Part shown: piece after piece, positions 6,855-14,040 of the stretch
Layout of the letters: each line of letters begins with the position of its first letter
Position numbering within the stretch: the stretch's first letter is position 1
Source of the DNA: a virus
Length of the DNA stretch: 56,533 bases
IMG/VR virus record: IMGVR_UViG_3300043811_000163
Coordinates: 1 to 56,533 of that record
Strand: one strand, 5' to 3'
Program-made: the position numbers and the translations under genes
The notes under the pieces: model-generated
What the model saw: only the letters and a program-made list of their open reading frames with translations
Database searches by the model: none
Told to the model about the DNA's origin: nothing

Positions 6855-7598
6855 TCACTCCGCGGCCGCGTCTTTGGACCAGCCAAGTGCATCGGCGACG
6901 GATTCGCCGGCTTTCGCTTCGGCCTTCGGCTCTACGGGCGTCATGTCGCCGGGAAGCCTGGCGAAGTCCTCGAAGATGGCGCGCGCGGAGACCACGCCTT
7001 CGGCCGCTTCCGGTTCGCGCATCGGCATGACGATGACGAACAGCTCGGGCACGTTCGCGCTCGTGATCACGATGGGGCCGCGGTCTTTGGTCGGACGGAT
7101 TCGAATCGAGGCTCCCGTTCGCTCGGATCCCAGCGATTGAAACGCCTTGGCCGCGTCCGCGATATAGAGCGCGTTCGCGTACGACAGCGTGTTCGACGTG
7201 TCGTCCGGGAACACTTGCGGCAAGGGCGGGAACGTGGCCTGGACCGCGCGAAACTTCACGGCCGCGTTGCCCGCGGTCAAGGTCCCGTCGCTCTTGCCTT
7301 CGGTCAGTTCGACCTCAGCGAACGCCGGTTTCTTGCCCGCAGCCTTGACGAACGCGTTGACGTCTGCGAGCGAGATCAGAAACTGCGTTCGGACGTCGCC
7401 CTCGATTCGGAACGCGCTCTCGACGAATCGATAGAGCGCCAGCCTGTGGCCGTCGGTTCCTGCGAGGTCCAGGCTCGGCCCGTTCAGATCGACGCAGACC
7501 GAATTGAGCTGCGGCCGGGTTTCATCCCGGCTCACATGGGTCGCGACGGCTTTGAGCGCCGCGATGAATCGAACAGGATCATTGAATGACAGTTTCAT
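6855..7598 (-). CDS. DNA polymerase sliding clamp, DnaN-like, two-domain form
   Basis: A 247-residue relative of the bacterial beta clamp, the ring that tethers DNA polymerase to DNA. TDGHRLALYRF (residues 48-58) is the hallmark of beta-clamp domain II, and VIVMPMR near the C-terminus matches the end of domain III. FPPLPQVFP between them fits the linker strand of domain II. Domain I (about 125 residues in Escherichia coli) is absent; the first residues already align with domain II. It could therefore assemble as a trimer, like T4 gp45 or PCNA, rather than a dimer. GAAGGAGAC precedes the ATG. A 30-residue charged tail follows the MPMR motif. No polymerase or clamp loader is in the window. Confidence 0.85.
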   Translation of the reverse strand: MKLSFNDPVRFIAALKAVATHVSRDETRPQLNSVCVDLNGPSLDLAGTDGHRLALYRFVESAFRIEGDVRTQFLISLADVNAFVKAAGKKPAFAEVELTEGKSDGTLTAGNAAVKFRAVQATFPPLPQVFPDDTSNTLSYANALYIADAAKAFQSLGSERTGASIRIRPTKDRGPIVITSANVPELFVIVMPMREPEAAEGVVSARAIFEDFARLPGDMTPVEPKAEAKAGESVADALGWSKDAAAE

Positions 7599-7615
7599 GA
7601 TTGTCTCCTTCAGGG

Positions 7616-7795
7616 TCAGACGCATTCGCGTCGGTAATATCCGAGACCCGCCGTCTTCGACGGCTCGGGCGTCTTCGGCTCGTTCCATTCGTGCCCGCAC
7701 TCCGTGCAGCGCTTGCGAAGCGCTGTGGGTCGTACATAGACGAGCTCGATCGTGTCGCACCCGCATTCGGGGCAGTGGCCGTCCCAGGCTCGCAT
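7616..7795 (-). CDS. Zinc-ribbon protein
   Basis: A 59-residue protein with HCPECGCD near the N-terminus and RCTECGHEW in the middle: two CxxC pairs about 20 residues apart, the layout of a zinc ribbon. It starts at an ATG that overlaps the upstream stop by one base (TGATG). It lies just upstream of the clamp gene. Confidence 0.65.
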   Translation of the reverse strand: MRAWDGHCPECGCDTIELVYVRPTALRKRCTECGHEWNEPKTPEPSKTAGLGYYRRECV

Positions 7796-7974
7796 CAGTC
7801 TCTCTCCACAGGCGCTTGCCGCGCTGCTTTGGGGTCACCGAAGTCGATGTCCGAGCCGCCGCACTTGGGGCAGCCCGAATCGCCGAACGAGGCCCGTTCC
7901 GCCGCCTTGACGGTCCGGAACGCGTGCCCGCATTCCTGACAGTAGAATCCGCATCCGTTGGTCTTGGTGGCCAT
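7795..7974 (-). CDS. Zinc-ribbon protein, first leftward gene
   Basis: A 59-residue protein with YCQECGHAFRT and GCPKCGGSDID, a classic two-knuckle zinc ribbon similar in layout to its downstream neighbour; the two may be an old tandem duplication. First gene of the leftward operon that includes the clamp, 26 bp from early promoter copy 5. Confidence 0.65.
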   Translation of the reverse strand: MATKTNGCGFYCQECGHAFRTVKAAERASFGDSGCPKCGGSDIDFGDPKAARQAPVERD

Positions 7975-7999
7975 CTTTCGAGCTCCTTCCTACGCCTCT

Positions 8000-8027
8000 A
8001 TCATAACCTCTAGTTCGACCATCGCAA
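8000..8027 (-). promoter_or_regulatory. Early promoter with operator (copy 5, leftward half of a divergent pair)
   Basis: Leftward: TTGCGA (8022-8027), 16 bp, TATGAT (8000-8005). Operator AACTAGAGGTT (8005-8015). It faces away from copy 6, whose -35 begins 7 bp further on. Confidence 0.8.
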
Positions 8028-8033
8028 GGGCCC

Positions 8034-8061
8034 TTGCGCGAATCAAACCTCGGGTTATATT
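8034..8061 (+). promoter_or_regulatory. Early promoter with operator (copy 6, rightward half of a divergent pair)
   Basis: TTGCGC (8034-8039), 16 bp, TATATT (8056-8061). Operator AACCTCGGGTT (8046-8056). Operator centres of copies 5 and 6 are 41 bp apart, close to four helical turns, so one regulator could bind both on the same face. Confidence 0.8.
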
Positions 8062-8083
8062 GATGGGTGAGAGGAGAGACGAG

Positions 8084-8395
8084 ATGGGAACCAGGACCCC
8101 TTGGGGGACAGCGGATCACGTGAAGCGGTACGCCGAGGGCGTCACCTTCTACGGGACGCCGAGCCATGGCGGCTTCAAGCTGGCGCCCCAGCAGAATGCG
8201 AAAGTGCCCGAGGCTCTTCGCAGGGCCAGCTTCTGCGGCAATGGAGAGCGCGGCTGGTACGAGGAAGACTGCGACTGGAACATCGTCGCCTTCGTCTTCC
8301 CGGAGCTCTTTACTCCCGCGGAAGCCGTGGGAGCTCGCGAGTACGTCAAGAATCACTACCCCGCCGCGTTCGCGGCGATCAAGGAGGCATCGTGA
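8084..8395 (+). CDS. DUF7007-like protein
   Basis: A 103-residue protein. TPWGTADHVKRYAEGV, then TPSHGGFKLAPQQN, then GWYEEDCDWNIVAFVFPELF match a family of unknown function (resembles DUF7007) found in phages, plasmids and mobile regions, often beside anti-restriction or DUF3560-like genes. First gene of the rightward operon, with GAGGAGA upstream of the ATG. The longer in-frame start would run through the divergent promoters. Confidence 0.7.
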   Translation: MGTRTPWGTADHVKRYAEGVTFYGTPSHGGFKLAPQQNAKVPEALRRASFCGNGERGWYEEDCDWNIVAFVFPELFTPAEAVGAREYVKNHYPAAFAAIKEAS

Positions 8396-8682
8396 AAACG
8401 CTCGGAGGGAGAAAGGCTGCGATCAGCCGTAAGCGGCTTCTGCTCGGCAGCCAGGGAGTTCGAGCCTGGCAGGTATTCGACGGACTGACGAGTCGCTGGA
8501 TGTACGGCCAGTATTCACAAGTCGAGGCCCGCACGTTCGCCAGCAAGTTGAACCGCGAGCTGGCCTTGCGCGGAGAGCATCCGCGCGATCGGTACAGCGC
8601 GAGGTCGAGCGCCGAAGTCGGCGAATGGGATCCCTGGCAATTCGGCCGGGGGCCCTCGTTCAGCGAAGCGTACGCAGCGTGA
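8392..8682 (+). CDS. Hypothetical protein
   Basis: A 96-residue basic protein. VRAWQVFDGLTSRWMYGQYS suggests a small beta hairpin followed by helix; no family recognised. It starts at a GTG that overlaps the upstream stop (GTGA). Confidence 0.55.
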   Translation: MKTLGGRKAAISRKRLLLGSQGVRAWQVFDGLTSRWMYGQYSQVEARTFASKLNRELALRGEHPRDRYSARSSAEVGEWDPWQFGRGPSFSEAYAA

Positions 8683-8693
8683 AAGGAGACATC

Positions 8694-9242
8694 GTGAGCA
8701 ATCTTCTTCTGAACCGACACGGAAGCGTTTTCACAGCCACGCGCCAGGACGCGCGCGCCATTGTCTCGCGACTGCGAGCCTTTCTCGACTGCCGCGATGT
8801 CTGGTTCAAGCGCGTACAAGTAAACGAGGGCGGGACGACCGAATACGATTGGGTCGCGCTCGTTCTGCCGGCGAAGCACCACGTCGCGGCGCGCGCGTTC
8901 GTCGAGGGCTGGACGTCCGGTCGATCGGACGGGCTCGATCTGCACTACGGACGAGGCTATCGTCTCACGGAGATCGCGGAAGAGAACGCCACGCGTCCGT
9001 TCGAGAAGCCGAAGGGTGAGGTTCCGACTGTCGCGCGCCGGCCCACGCTGGCGATGATTCGCGCTCTCGCGGCTGCCCAGGACAAATGGCTCGTGCCGTG
9101 GGACTTCGGCTCGGCGACGATCTCCGCGCTCAAGAAGAGCGGATGGATCACTCCGCGCACCAACGAGAACAATGGGGGAACGCAGTACGGCATCACAGAA
9201 GCGGGCACCAAAGTGCTCGCAGAAGCGAGAGGACAATCGTGA
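8694..9242 (+). CDS. Hypothetical protein with a C-terminal winged helix
   Basis: A 182-residue protein. Residues 1-110 are mixed alpha/beta with no recognised family. Residues 120-180 (PTLAMIRALAA, ISALKKSGWITP, GTQYGITEAGTKVL) have the helix-turn-helix plus wing layout of small DNA-binding domains. AAAGGAGAC precedes the GTG. Possible regulator; role unknown. Confidence 0.6.
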   Translation: MSNLLLNRHGSVFTATRQDARAIVSRLRAFLDCRDVWFKRVQVNEGGTTEYDWVALVLPAKHHVAARAFVEGWTSGRSDGLDLHYGRGYRLTEIAEENATRPFEKPKGEVPTVARRPTLAMIRALAAAQDKWLVPWDFGSATISALKKSGWITPRTNENNGGTQYGITEAGTKVLAEARGQS

Positions 9243-9739
9243 GCACGGACAGAGAAACGAGCATACCGCTCGGACCAAGGCTCGCGGACCGAGAGGTCAC
9301 CATGTTCGCAGGAGACGGAGGCGGCCGGCGACAATCGGCGTTTTCGATCAATGGCCTTCGGATTTCAGTCACTCCGAGCGACGACGAGGACAATGAACGC
9401 GCCTTCGAGTACGCCTGCGAGCTCTCGAGGCATGACGCTTCGATCGCCGATCTCTGTGCGACCGTGCAAGACCAGGCGAACGAGATCGTATCGCTCAAGC
9501 TGAAGCTCCCTGGACGGCGCAAGGTGCGCTTGCTCGGGCGAGGCTTCGTCCGGTTCGACGACTGGGGCACCCTCTGGCTCTTGAACAGGCAAGATCGCGG
9601 CTTTGGCGAATGGGGAATCTCGTTCGAGGACTGGGACGTTCTCTTTCGTCGGTACGATGTGCGTGTCGTCGAGCACGGTTCCGATGCGCACGGCATGTGG
9701 TGGGCTGTAGAGAACTTCGAACGAAAGGCAGACCGATGA
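9239..9739 (+). CDS. Hypothetical protein
   Basis: A 166-residue protein with a helical middle (ASIADLCATVQDQANEIVSL) and a Trp-rich C-terminal half (DDWGTLWLLNRQDRGFGEW). No family recognised. GTGA overlap at the start, ATGA at the end. Confidence 0.55.
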   Translation: MSTDRETSIPLGPRLADREVTMFAGDGGGRRQSAFSINGLRISVTPSDDEDNERAFEYACELSRHDASIADLCATVQDQANEIVSLKLKLPGRRKVRLLGRGFVRFDDWGTLWLLNRQDRGFGEWGISFEDWDVLFRRYDVRVVEHGSDAHGMWWAVENFERKADR

Positions 9740-10185
9740 ATTCAACCGCCCGCAGTCCGTCATCTCCCAGGCTCCGCGTCGTTCCGAAGGAGCCGCGCGC
9801 GCGGCGCGAGCTCGGCGTAGTCGGTCAGGTCCGAGCCGCACTCAAGCCGCGTAACAGGCTAGCCACGGCGCTCGGTGCTCTCTTGGGTGGAGGCGTGCCG
9901 ATGGCGAGCTGGCAGCTGGCTCACCACGAGGTCGACGCGACCTTGCCTATCTACGCCCAGCTGCCGGCGTGGCTCGTCGTGGGAGGTCTCCTGTTCTCCG
10001 CATTGACCGTCTGCCAATGGGCGATGGAAGCCTTCGGCTCGCCGTGGAAGGCGCTTGGCTTCACGGTGCTTCTCGAGGGGATTCTGACCTTTGCACATAC
10101 CCCGTGGCTGAGTGTCGCCAGCGTCTGCTACCTAGTGGCGATCAATGCCACGGCAACGGGCGTCCGGCTCTCGAGGACGGCTTGA
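9736..10185 (+). CDS. Membrane protein, three to four helices
   Basis: A 149-residue protein. After a basic N-terminal 40 residues there are hydrophobic segments near residues 44-62, 76-97, 104-118 and 123-140. It is the last gene before early promoter copy 7, which overlaps its end. An inner-membrane role is likely; function unknown. Confidence 0.6.
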   Translation: MNSTARSPSSPRLRVVPKEPRARRELGVVGQVRAALKPRNRLATALGALLGGGVPMASWQLAHHEVDATLPIYAQLPAWLVVGGLLFSALTVCQWAMEAFGSPWKALGFTVLLEGILTFAHTPWLSVASVCYLVAINATATGVRLSRTA

Positions 10186-10209
10186 CAGAATCGAACTAGA
10201 GGTTATGTT
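10182..10209 (+). promoter_or_regulatory. Early promoter with operator (copy 7)
   Basis: TTGACA (10182-10187), 16 bp, TATGTT (10204-10209). Operator AACTAGAGGTT (10194-10204). The consensus -35 makes it probably the strongest of the set. It drives the block that begins at 10232 and may extend to 14478. Confidence 0.8.
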
Positions 10210-10231
10210 ATAGGTGAGAGGAAGAGAGAGC

Positions 10232-10780
10232 ATGGCCACCGTGAGTTACCTCGCTGATTTCTGCAAGCCTTACCTCGTTCATACGAGCTGCGGCCACCTC
10301 GTCGTGCGCAAGATGCGAGAGTCGACCGCGGGCGTTACCTGGACCGAGACCACAGTCCTCGAAGCGCCCAATGGCGCGCCCTGCGATGTATGCGCGGCAG
10401 AGCAGAACGCTCAATTCGAAGCGCAATCGGCCGCCGCGCGTGAGACCGTGAAGCCGGTCGACGAGCGGCATCACCGCAACGTGACCGAGATTTGCAAGAT
10501 CATTGCGGCCGCTCTGAAGCGTCGCAGCGGTCGTTCCTGGTCGGTGACGCACGGCCGCGGTACAGCGTACGGATGGATCACGATCTCGTCGCAGCCCAAG
10601 GCGCGCGTGCACGGCAGCATGTCCGAGAAGGACGCCATCGAGCTCGCCGCGCTTCTCGGGCTTGACCATGCGCATCATCAGGGTGTCGATGTGCCCGCGA
10701 GTTCGGACTATCGCCGCGAGTACATCGAGCGCGCCGAGACCGGAACGGCGACGACGTTCGGCAAACCGTACTGGGATTGA
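10232..10780 (+). CDS. Conserved hypothetical protein
   Basis: A 182-residue protein. The N-terminus holds HTSCGHLVV and CDVCAAEQ, a likely zinc site. The C-terminal part has WSVTHGRGTAYGWITI, LAALLGLD, and HHQGVDVPASSDYRREYIER, a sequence pattern I have seen in uncharacterised bacterial and phage proteins with no known function. GAGGAAGAGAGAG precedes the ATG at 10232; the frame-first ATG lies inside that site. Confidence 0.65.
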   Translation: MATVSYLADFCKPYLVHTSCGHLVVRKMRESTAGVTWTETTVLEAPNGAPCDVCAAEQNAQFEAQSAAARETVKPVDERHHRNVTEICKIIAAALKRRSGRSWSVTHGRGTAYGWITISSQPKARVHGSMSEKDAIELAALLGLDHAHHQGVDVPASSDYRREYIERAETGTATTFGKPYWD

Positions 10781-10795
10781 AATGAGAGAAAGACT

Positions 10796-10858
10796 ATGGT
10801 AGGTAGTATCGAGATGGCCGGCGGCGCTACCAACGCCCCGGCCCTGGCGCAAGGCTGA
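10796..10858 (+). CDS. Possible 20-residue leader peptide
   Basis: A short open frame in the 92-bp gap between two genes, preceded by GAGAGAAAGACT and ending 15 bp before the next ATG, where its stop merges into the AAAGGAG site of the next gene. It could couple translation, or be chance. Confidence 0.25.
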   Translation: MVGSIEMAGGATNAPALAQG

Positions 10859-10872
10859 AAGGAGCCCCGCAC

Positions 10873-11079
10873 ATGAGCAAGCCTATCACGGTCATCGATC
10901 TCTGTTCAGATCCACTCTGCGGCAACGAAGCCACGCACACGATGATCTCGCGCGTGCCGGGACACCGCACGAAGGTCTGCGCTAACCACCTCGCGCAGGT
11001 CCAGACCGCCGCCGAGAAGGCGGGGCTCGGTGAGCGCGTCAAGCTCCTCGACATTCGGCCGATTGAGATGCAGTCGTGA
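10873..11079 (+). CDS. Small Cys-containing protein
   Basis: A 68-residue protein: LCSDPLCGNEATHTM then VCANHL gives a C-C-H-C-H arrangement that may bind zinc; the second half is helical. Clear AAAGGAG upstream. Unknown function. Confidence 0.6.
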   Translation: MSKPITVIDLCSDPLCGNEATHTMISRVPGHRTKVCANHLAQVQTAAEKAGLGERVKLLDIRPIEMQS

Positions 11080-11291
11080 GCACACCCACCGTGGTCCTTT
11101 GGGACCCGTGTCCGTCGCATCCTGGATACGAGAACATTGAACGAGGACCATCGCATGAATGCATGCGTGGCGAACTCCGATGCGTATATTGCGGCGCGCC
11201 TATCGACCCGGTGCAGTGCAACGGTTGCGGCCGATTCATTTCGATTGCCGAGATCAACAAGTACGAGTCCCGTTGCGCGGAGTGCGCATGA
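11076..11291 (+). CDS. Zinc-ribbon protein
   Basis: A 71-residue protein with CVYCGAPI, QCNGCGRFI and RCAECA: three CxxC motifs, enough for one or two zinc sites. GTG start overlapping the upstream stop (GTGA). Unknown role. Confidence 0.65.
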   Translation: MSTPTVVLWDPCPSHPGYENIERGPSHECMRGELRCVYCGAPIDPVQCNGCGRFISIAEINKYESRCAECA

Positions 11292-11698
11292 GCGACGCCC
11301 TCACCAAGCCCCCCTCGGCCGGGTCAATGGACCGTGTGGCCGAGCTCAAGGCGCGAGTCGACGATCTCAAGGCCAAATGTCGCGAAGCGCAAGACACCCT
11401 AACCCTCATAAAAGGGACCGCAGATCCGTCTGGCCGCAACAACTACTGGAAGCGCTTCCACGCAGCCAAAAAGCATTGGAACGATTGTGTCCGTCAGCTC
11501 CAGGAGGCAAAAACAGACCTCGTTCGCGCCACCGGAACGACTGGTAGCGATCCACGATGGCACCTGATTGCCGAGGCGTGGAGGCTATTGCAGCGGCTCG
11601 AGGACCACGGAGTCGATCTGGGAGAAGATGGCCGAAAACTGCTGGACGAGATCGAATTCCACATCCCGACATCCAAGCTCACAGGTGACTCCACATGA
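11288..11698 (+). CDS. Coiled-coil hypothetical protein
   Basis: A 136-residue protein. Residues 15-85 are strongly predicted coiled coil (VAELKARVDDLKAKCREAQ), followed by a short helical domain. ATGA overlaps at both ends. Unknown function. Confidence 0.6.
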   Translation: MSDALTKPPSAGSMDRVAELKARVDDLKAKCREAQDTLTLIKGTADPSGRNNYWKRFHAAKKHWNDCVRQLQEAKTDLVRATGTTGSDPRWHLIAEAWRLLQRLEDHGVDLGEDGRKLLDEIEFHIPTSKLTGDST

Positions 11699-12006
11699 AT
11701 CCCGTCGAGAAGGACGCGATCTGGTCGATGTCCTCGACGCCCTTCGGCGGCCGACACCGATTCCGTATTCTCTCGATCCGAGGTACGGTCGCGATCATCA
11801 AGCTCGAGGGAACTGGAAGAGAGACCACGATCGCGCTATCGGTATTGCATCGAGGAAGCCGGGGCTCTCGCATCGAGGTCACGGCAGACGGAAAAGTGAT
11901 CGACCAGGCCGCGCACCAAGCGCAAGTCACCGCGAATCGGATGCGAAGACGGAACGAGAAGAGAGCGAGACCATGCGCCAAGCAACGCGAAAGCAAGAGC
12001 ATGTGA
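11695..12006 (+). CDS. Hypothetical protein with a basic tail
   Basis: A 103-residue protein: a beta-rich first half (FRILSIRGTVAIIKLEG) and a very basic C-terminal 30 residues (RMRRRNEKRARP), which suggests nucleic-acid contact. ATGA overlap at the start. Unknown function. Confidence 0.55.
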   Translation: MNPVEKDAIWSMSSTPFGGRHRFRILSIRGTVAIIKLEGTGRETTIALSVLHRGSRGSRIEVTADGKVIDQAAHQAQVTANRMRRRNEKRARPCAKQRESKSM

Positions 12007-12158
12007 ACTCGCTACTCGGGCGCATCGAGTATCTGCGAGGGCGCGTGCGCGCACTAGCGCAAGAGAACAGAGAACTGCGAGAAGACAATCTGCGATTGCG
12101 AGCCGAGAGGAGAATTCGATGCGACCGAAAGCCAAGCGCTGCCTTGCCGACATCCTGA
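11973..12158 (+). CDS. Leucine-zipper-like short protein
   Basis: A 61-residue protein, mostly one coiled coil (LLGRIEYLRGRVRALAQ, ENRELREDNLRLRAE) with Leu at heptad positions. It overlaps the upstream gene by 34 bp if it starts at the ATG at 11973 (GAGAAGAGAG ahead) or nearly abuts it if it starts at the GTG at 12004. Confidence 0.5.
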   Translation: MRQATRKQEHVNSLLGRIEYLRGRVRALAQENRELREDNLRLRAERRIRCDRKPSAALPTS

Positions 12159-12283
12159 AGGCGCTCGATGCCGCGGAGGTCGGACGCGACATCTCGAAAG
12201 AGGAATGGCGCGAGATTCTCGAGGAGGTTGGAAGTGCTGTCGAGATACGAATCGATTGCCTCAACGAAGAGGAGTTAGCATGA
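12119..12283 (+). CDS. Hypothetical 54-residue protein
   Basis: A short acidic helical protein read from the gap. It starts inside the end of the upstream gene (GAGAGGAG ahead of the ATG) and its stop overlaps the next start by ATGA, which supports it. Unknown function. Confidence 0.5.
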   Translation: MRPKAKRCLADILKALDAAEVGRDISKEEWREILEEVGSAVEIRIDCLNEEELA

Positions 12284-12819
12284 GACTGGACGCTACCGCG
12301 CTCTTGCCGTTTGGGTTCGACTCGGGGGCCACCTTCAGCGAGTGCCGCAAGTACAGGTACCGCCTCTGGCGAGCCTGGGGCGATCGAGAGCATCGGTGCG
12401 TCTTCGTCGGTCTCAATCCGTCCACTGCTGATGAAAACGTGGACGACCCAACGATTCGCAAGTGCGTGGGCTTCGCGAAGCGCTGGGGCTTCGGCGCGAT
12501 CGACATGGTGAACGTGTTCGCTTGGCGATCGACGGATCCCGACGGCCTTCTTTCGGCAACGCCGAATCACGTGGGGCCAGACAACACAGAGACGCTGGAG
12601 CGCGCGTTCAACGACGCGCACCGCATCGTGTGGTGCTGGGGCAAGCACAGCGCTCGTGTTCGGCGTCTCGTGCAGTGCGCGCAGCAGGAGTTAGGCTGGT
12701 TCACGACTCCAAAGCGATGCGAGGTCGGCACGTTTGGGCGAATGGCTGATGGCTCACCGAGGCATCCACTCATGCTGGCATACGTGACTCCTTTCGTTCC
12801 GGAGCCGGTTCATGAGTGA
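12280..12819 (+). CDS. DUF1643 family protein
   Basis: A 179-residue member of the DUF1643 family. The signature FVGLNPSTADENVDDPTI is followed by CVGFAKRWGF, VNVFAWRSTDPDGL and VGPDNTETLE, all characteristic of the family. Function is unknown; the family is common in phages and on bacterial chromosomes, often as a single domain of about this length, so the protein looks intact. ATGA start overlap. Confidence 0.85.
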   Translation: MRLDATALLPFGFDSGATFSECRKYRYRLWRAWGDREHRCVFVGLNPSTADENVDDPTIRKCVGFAKRWGFGAIDMVNVFAWRSTDPDGLLSATPNHVGPDNTETLERAFNDAHRIVWCWGKHSARVRRLVQCAQQELGWFTTPKRCEVGTFGRMADGSPRHPLMLAYVTPFVPEPVHE

Positions 12820-13009
12820 GCCCGCGCACCGCCTTATCGTGAGCGCCATGGTGACCGCCGTGATCTTCAGCATGCTCACGGTCGCCGTTCGCGCTTCCCC
12901 CGGATCATCTTGCCAGCACACGCCGCAGTGTGGACACGGCGAAGTCTGCCTGGCGGACGGACCATTTGCTACTGTCGGGCACTGCGTAAAATTGAGGATA
13001 CTTCCGTGA
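12812..13009 (+). CDS. Small exported or membrane-anchored Cys-rich protein
   Basis: A 65-residue protein. Residues 8-28 are a hydrophobic signal or anchor segment ending in AVRASPG, a plausible signal-peptidase site. The mature part has four Cys (SSCQHTPQCGHGEVCL and GHC) that could form two disulfides in the periplasm. It overlaps the DUF1643 gene by 8 bp. Confidence 0.55.
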   Translation: MSEPAHRLIVSAMVTAVIFSMLTVAVRASPGSSCQHTPQCGHGEVCLADGPFATVGHCVKLRILP

Positions 13010-13233
13010 AGCCATCGCGCATCCGCCGTCACGTCTGGGGCGAGGACGACGTCTGCATCCAGTGCGGCCTGGCTCGAGACGGCTTCACGATCGATCGTGC
13101 AACCTCGACGCGAACGAGGTACACGAACTTCGAAGGCTTCGTGTTCGCTGCAGCGGGAGAGTGCAAGCCGCGCAGCACAGAAGAAGTGGAAGCGTCGCGC
13201 GTCGCGGCGCAGTACAGGCGAGCGAAGTCATGA
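13006..13233 (+). CDS. Small protein with a CxxC motif
   Basis: A 75-residue protein beginning RIRRHVWGEDDVCIQCGLARDG: His plus CxxC, a common zinc-binding start in phage proteins of unknown role. GTGA overlap with the upstream stop, ATGA overlap with the next gene. Confidence 0.6.
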   Translation: MKPSRIRRHVWGEDDVCIQCGLARDGFTIDRATSTRTRYTNFEGFVFAAAGECKPRSTEEVEASRVAAQYRRAKS

Positions 13234-13514
13234 CCATCGGACGAGAGAAAGGCACCGTCATGATCGATATCGACGTCACGATCGAGATTCGGGCCCGCGC
13301 GCAGTGCAGCGAGTGCGGGCGATCGATCGAGACGCGGCACGAACTCGACGAGGTCGAGGCCCAGCGCATGTCAGTCAATCTGCTCGGTCACGTCGTGAAG
13401 GACGTACGCGAGAAAGTGGACCAGGAGATGCAGTGCCGAGGCTGGCGCGAGGTTTGCGGTCGATGTAGAGACAAGGACGTACCGGGAGACGGAAGCCGTG
13501 GACCTTCGCAGTGA
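13230..13514 (+). CDS. Zinc-binding hypothetical protein
   Basis: A 94-residue protein. QCSECGRSIETRHE and VCGRCRDKD supply two CxxC pairs separated by a helix of about 45 residues. The ATG at 13230 gives the ATGA overlap; a second ATG at 13260 would drop ten basic residues. Unknown role. Confidence 0.55.
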   Translation: MTIGREKGTVMIDIDVTIEIRARAQCSECGRSIETRHELDEVEAQRMSVNLLGHVVKDVREKVDQEMQCRGWREVCGRCRDKDVPGDGSRGPSQ

Positions 13515-14037
13515 TCTCGAGCAGCGCGCGGCGGATTTCGCGACCGCGGCGCACAGTCTGATCGGGCAGACTCGCAAGTACACGGGAGAGCCATACTGGA
13601 CGCACTGCCGCGCCGTGGCCGAAATCGTACGAACCGTGCCGCACTCCGAATCCATGCTGTCGGCCGCTTGGCTTCACGACACAGTGGAAGACGTCGGGGT
13701 GCCGCTATCGTTGCTCGAGGCGAAGTTCGGGCGGGACGTGGCCGAACTCGTCGAGATGTTGACCGACGTGTCGAAGCCGAGCGATGGCAATCGCGCAGTT
13801 CGCAAGCATCTCGACCTAGCGCACACCGCGCGCGCGAGCCCGTCGGCAAAGACGATCAAGCTGGCCGATTTACTGGATAATACCCGGTCGATAGTCGACA
13901 GAGATCCGAAGTTCGCCACGGTCTACCTTCCTGAAAAATTGGCCCTGCTCGAGGTCTTGCACGAAGGCGACGCCACGCTCTGGGCCCGCGCACACAAGTT
14001 GGCCCTGGACGGCTTGGCCAAACTGAGGGAGACTTGA
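13498..14037 (+). CDS. MESH1-like (p)ppGpp hydrolase (HD domain)
   Basis: A 179-residue single-domain HD hydrolase of the SpoT/MESH1 type, which removes pyrophosphate from the alarmones ppGpp and pppGpp. The metal and catalytic residues are in place: His36 (EPYWTHCRAV), His60-Asp61 with Glu64-Asp65 (AAWLHDTVED), and Asp124 with Asn128 (KLADLLDNT). Length matches the family's small stand-alone hydrolases; there is no synthetase or regulatory domain. GTG start at 13498, overlapping the upstream gene by 17 bp. In a phage it could lower host stringent-response signals during infection. A RelA/SpoT-like module also occurs in the portal polyprotein downstream. Confidence 0.85.
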   Translation: MDLRSDLEQRAADFATAAHSLIGQTRKYTGEPYWTHCRAVAEIVRTVPHSESMLSAAWLHDTVEDVGVPLSLLEAKFGRDVAELVEMLTDVSKPSDGNRAVRKHLDLAHTARASPSAKTIKLADLLDNTRSIVDRDPKFATVYLPEKLALLEVLHEGDATLWARAHKLALDGLAKLRET

Positions 14038-14040
14038 ACC

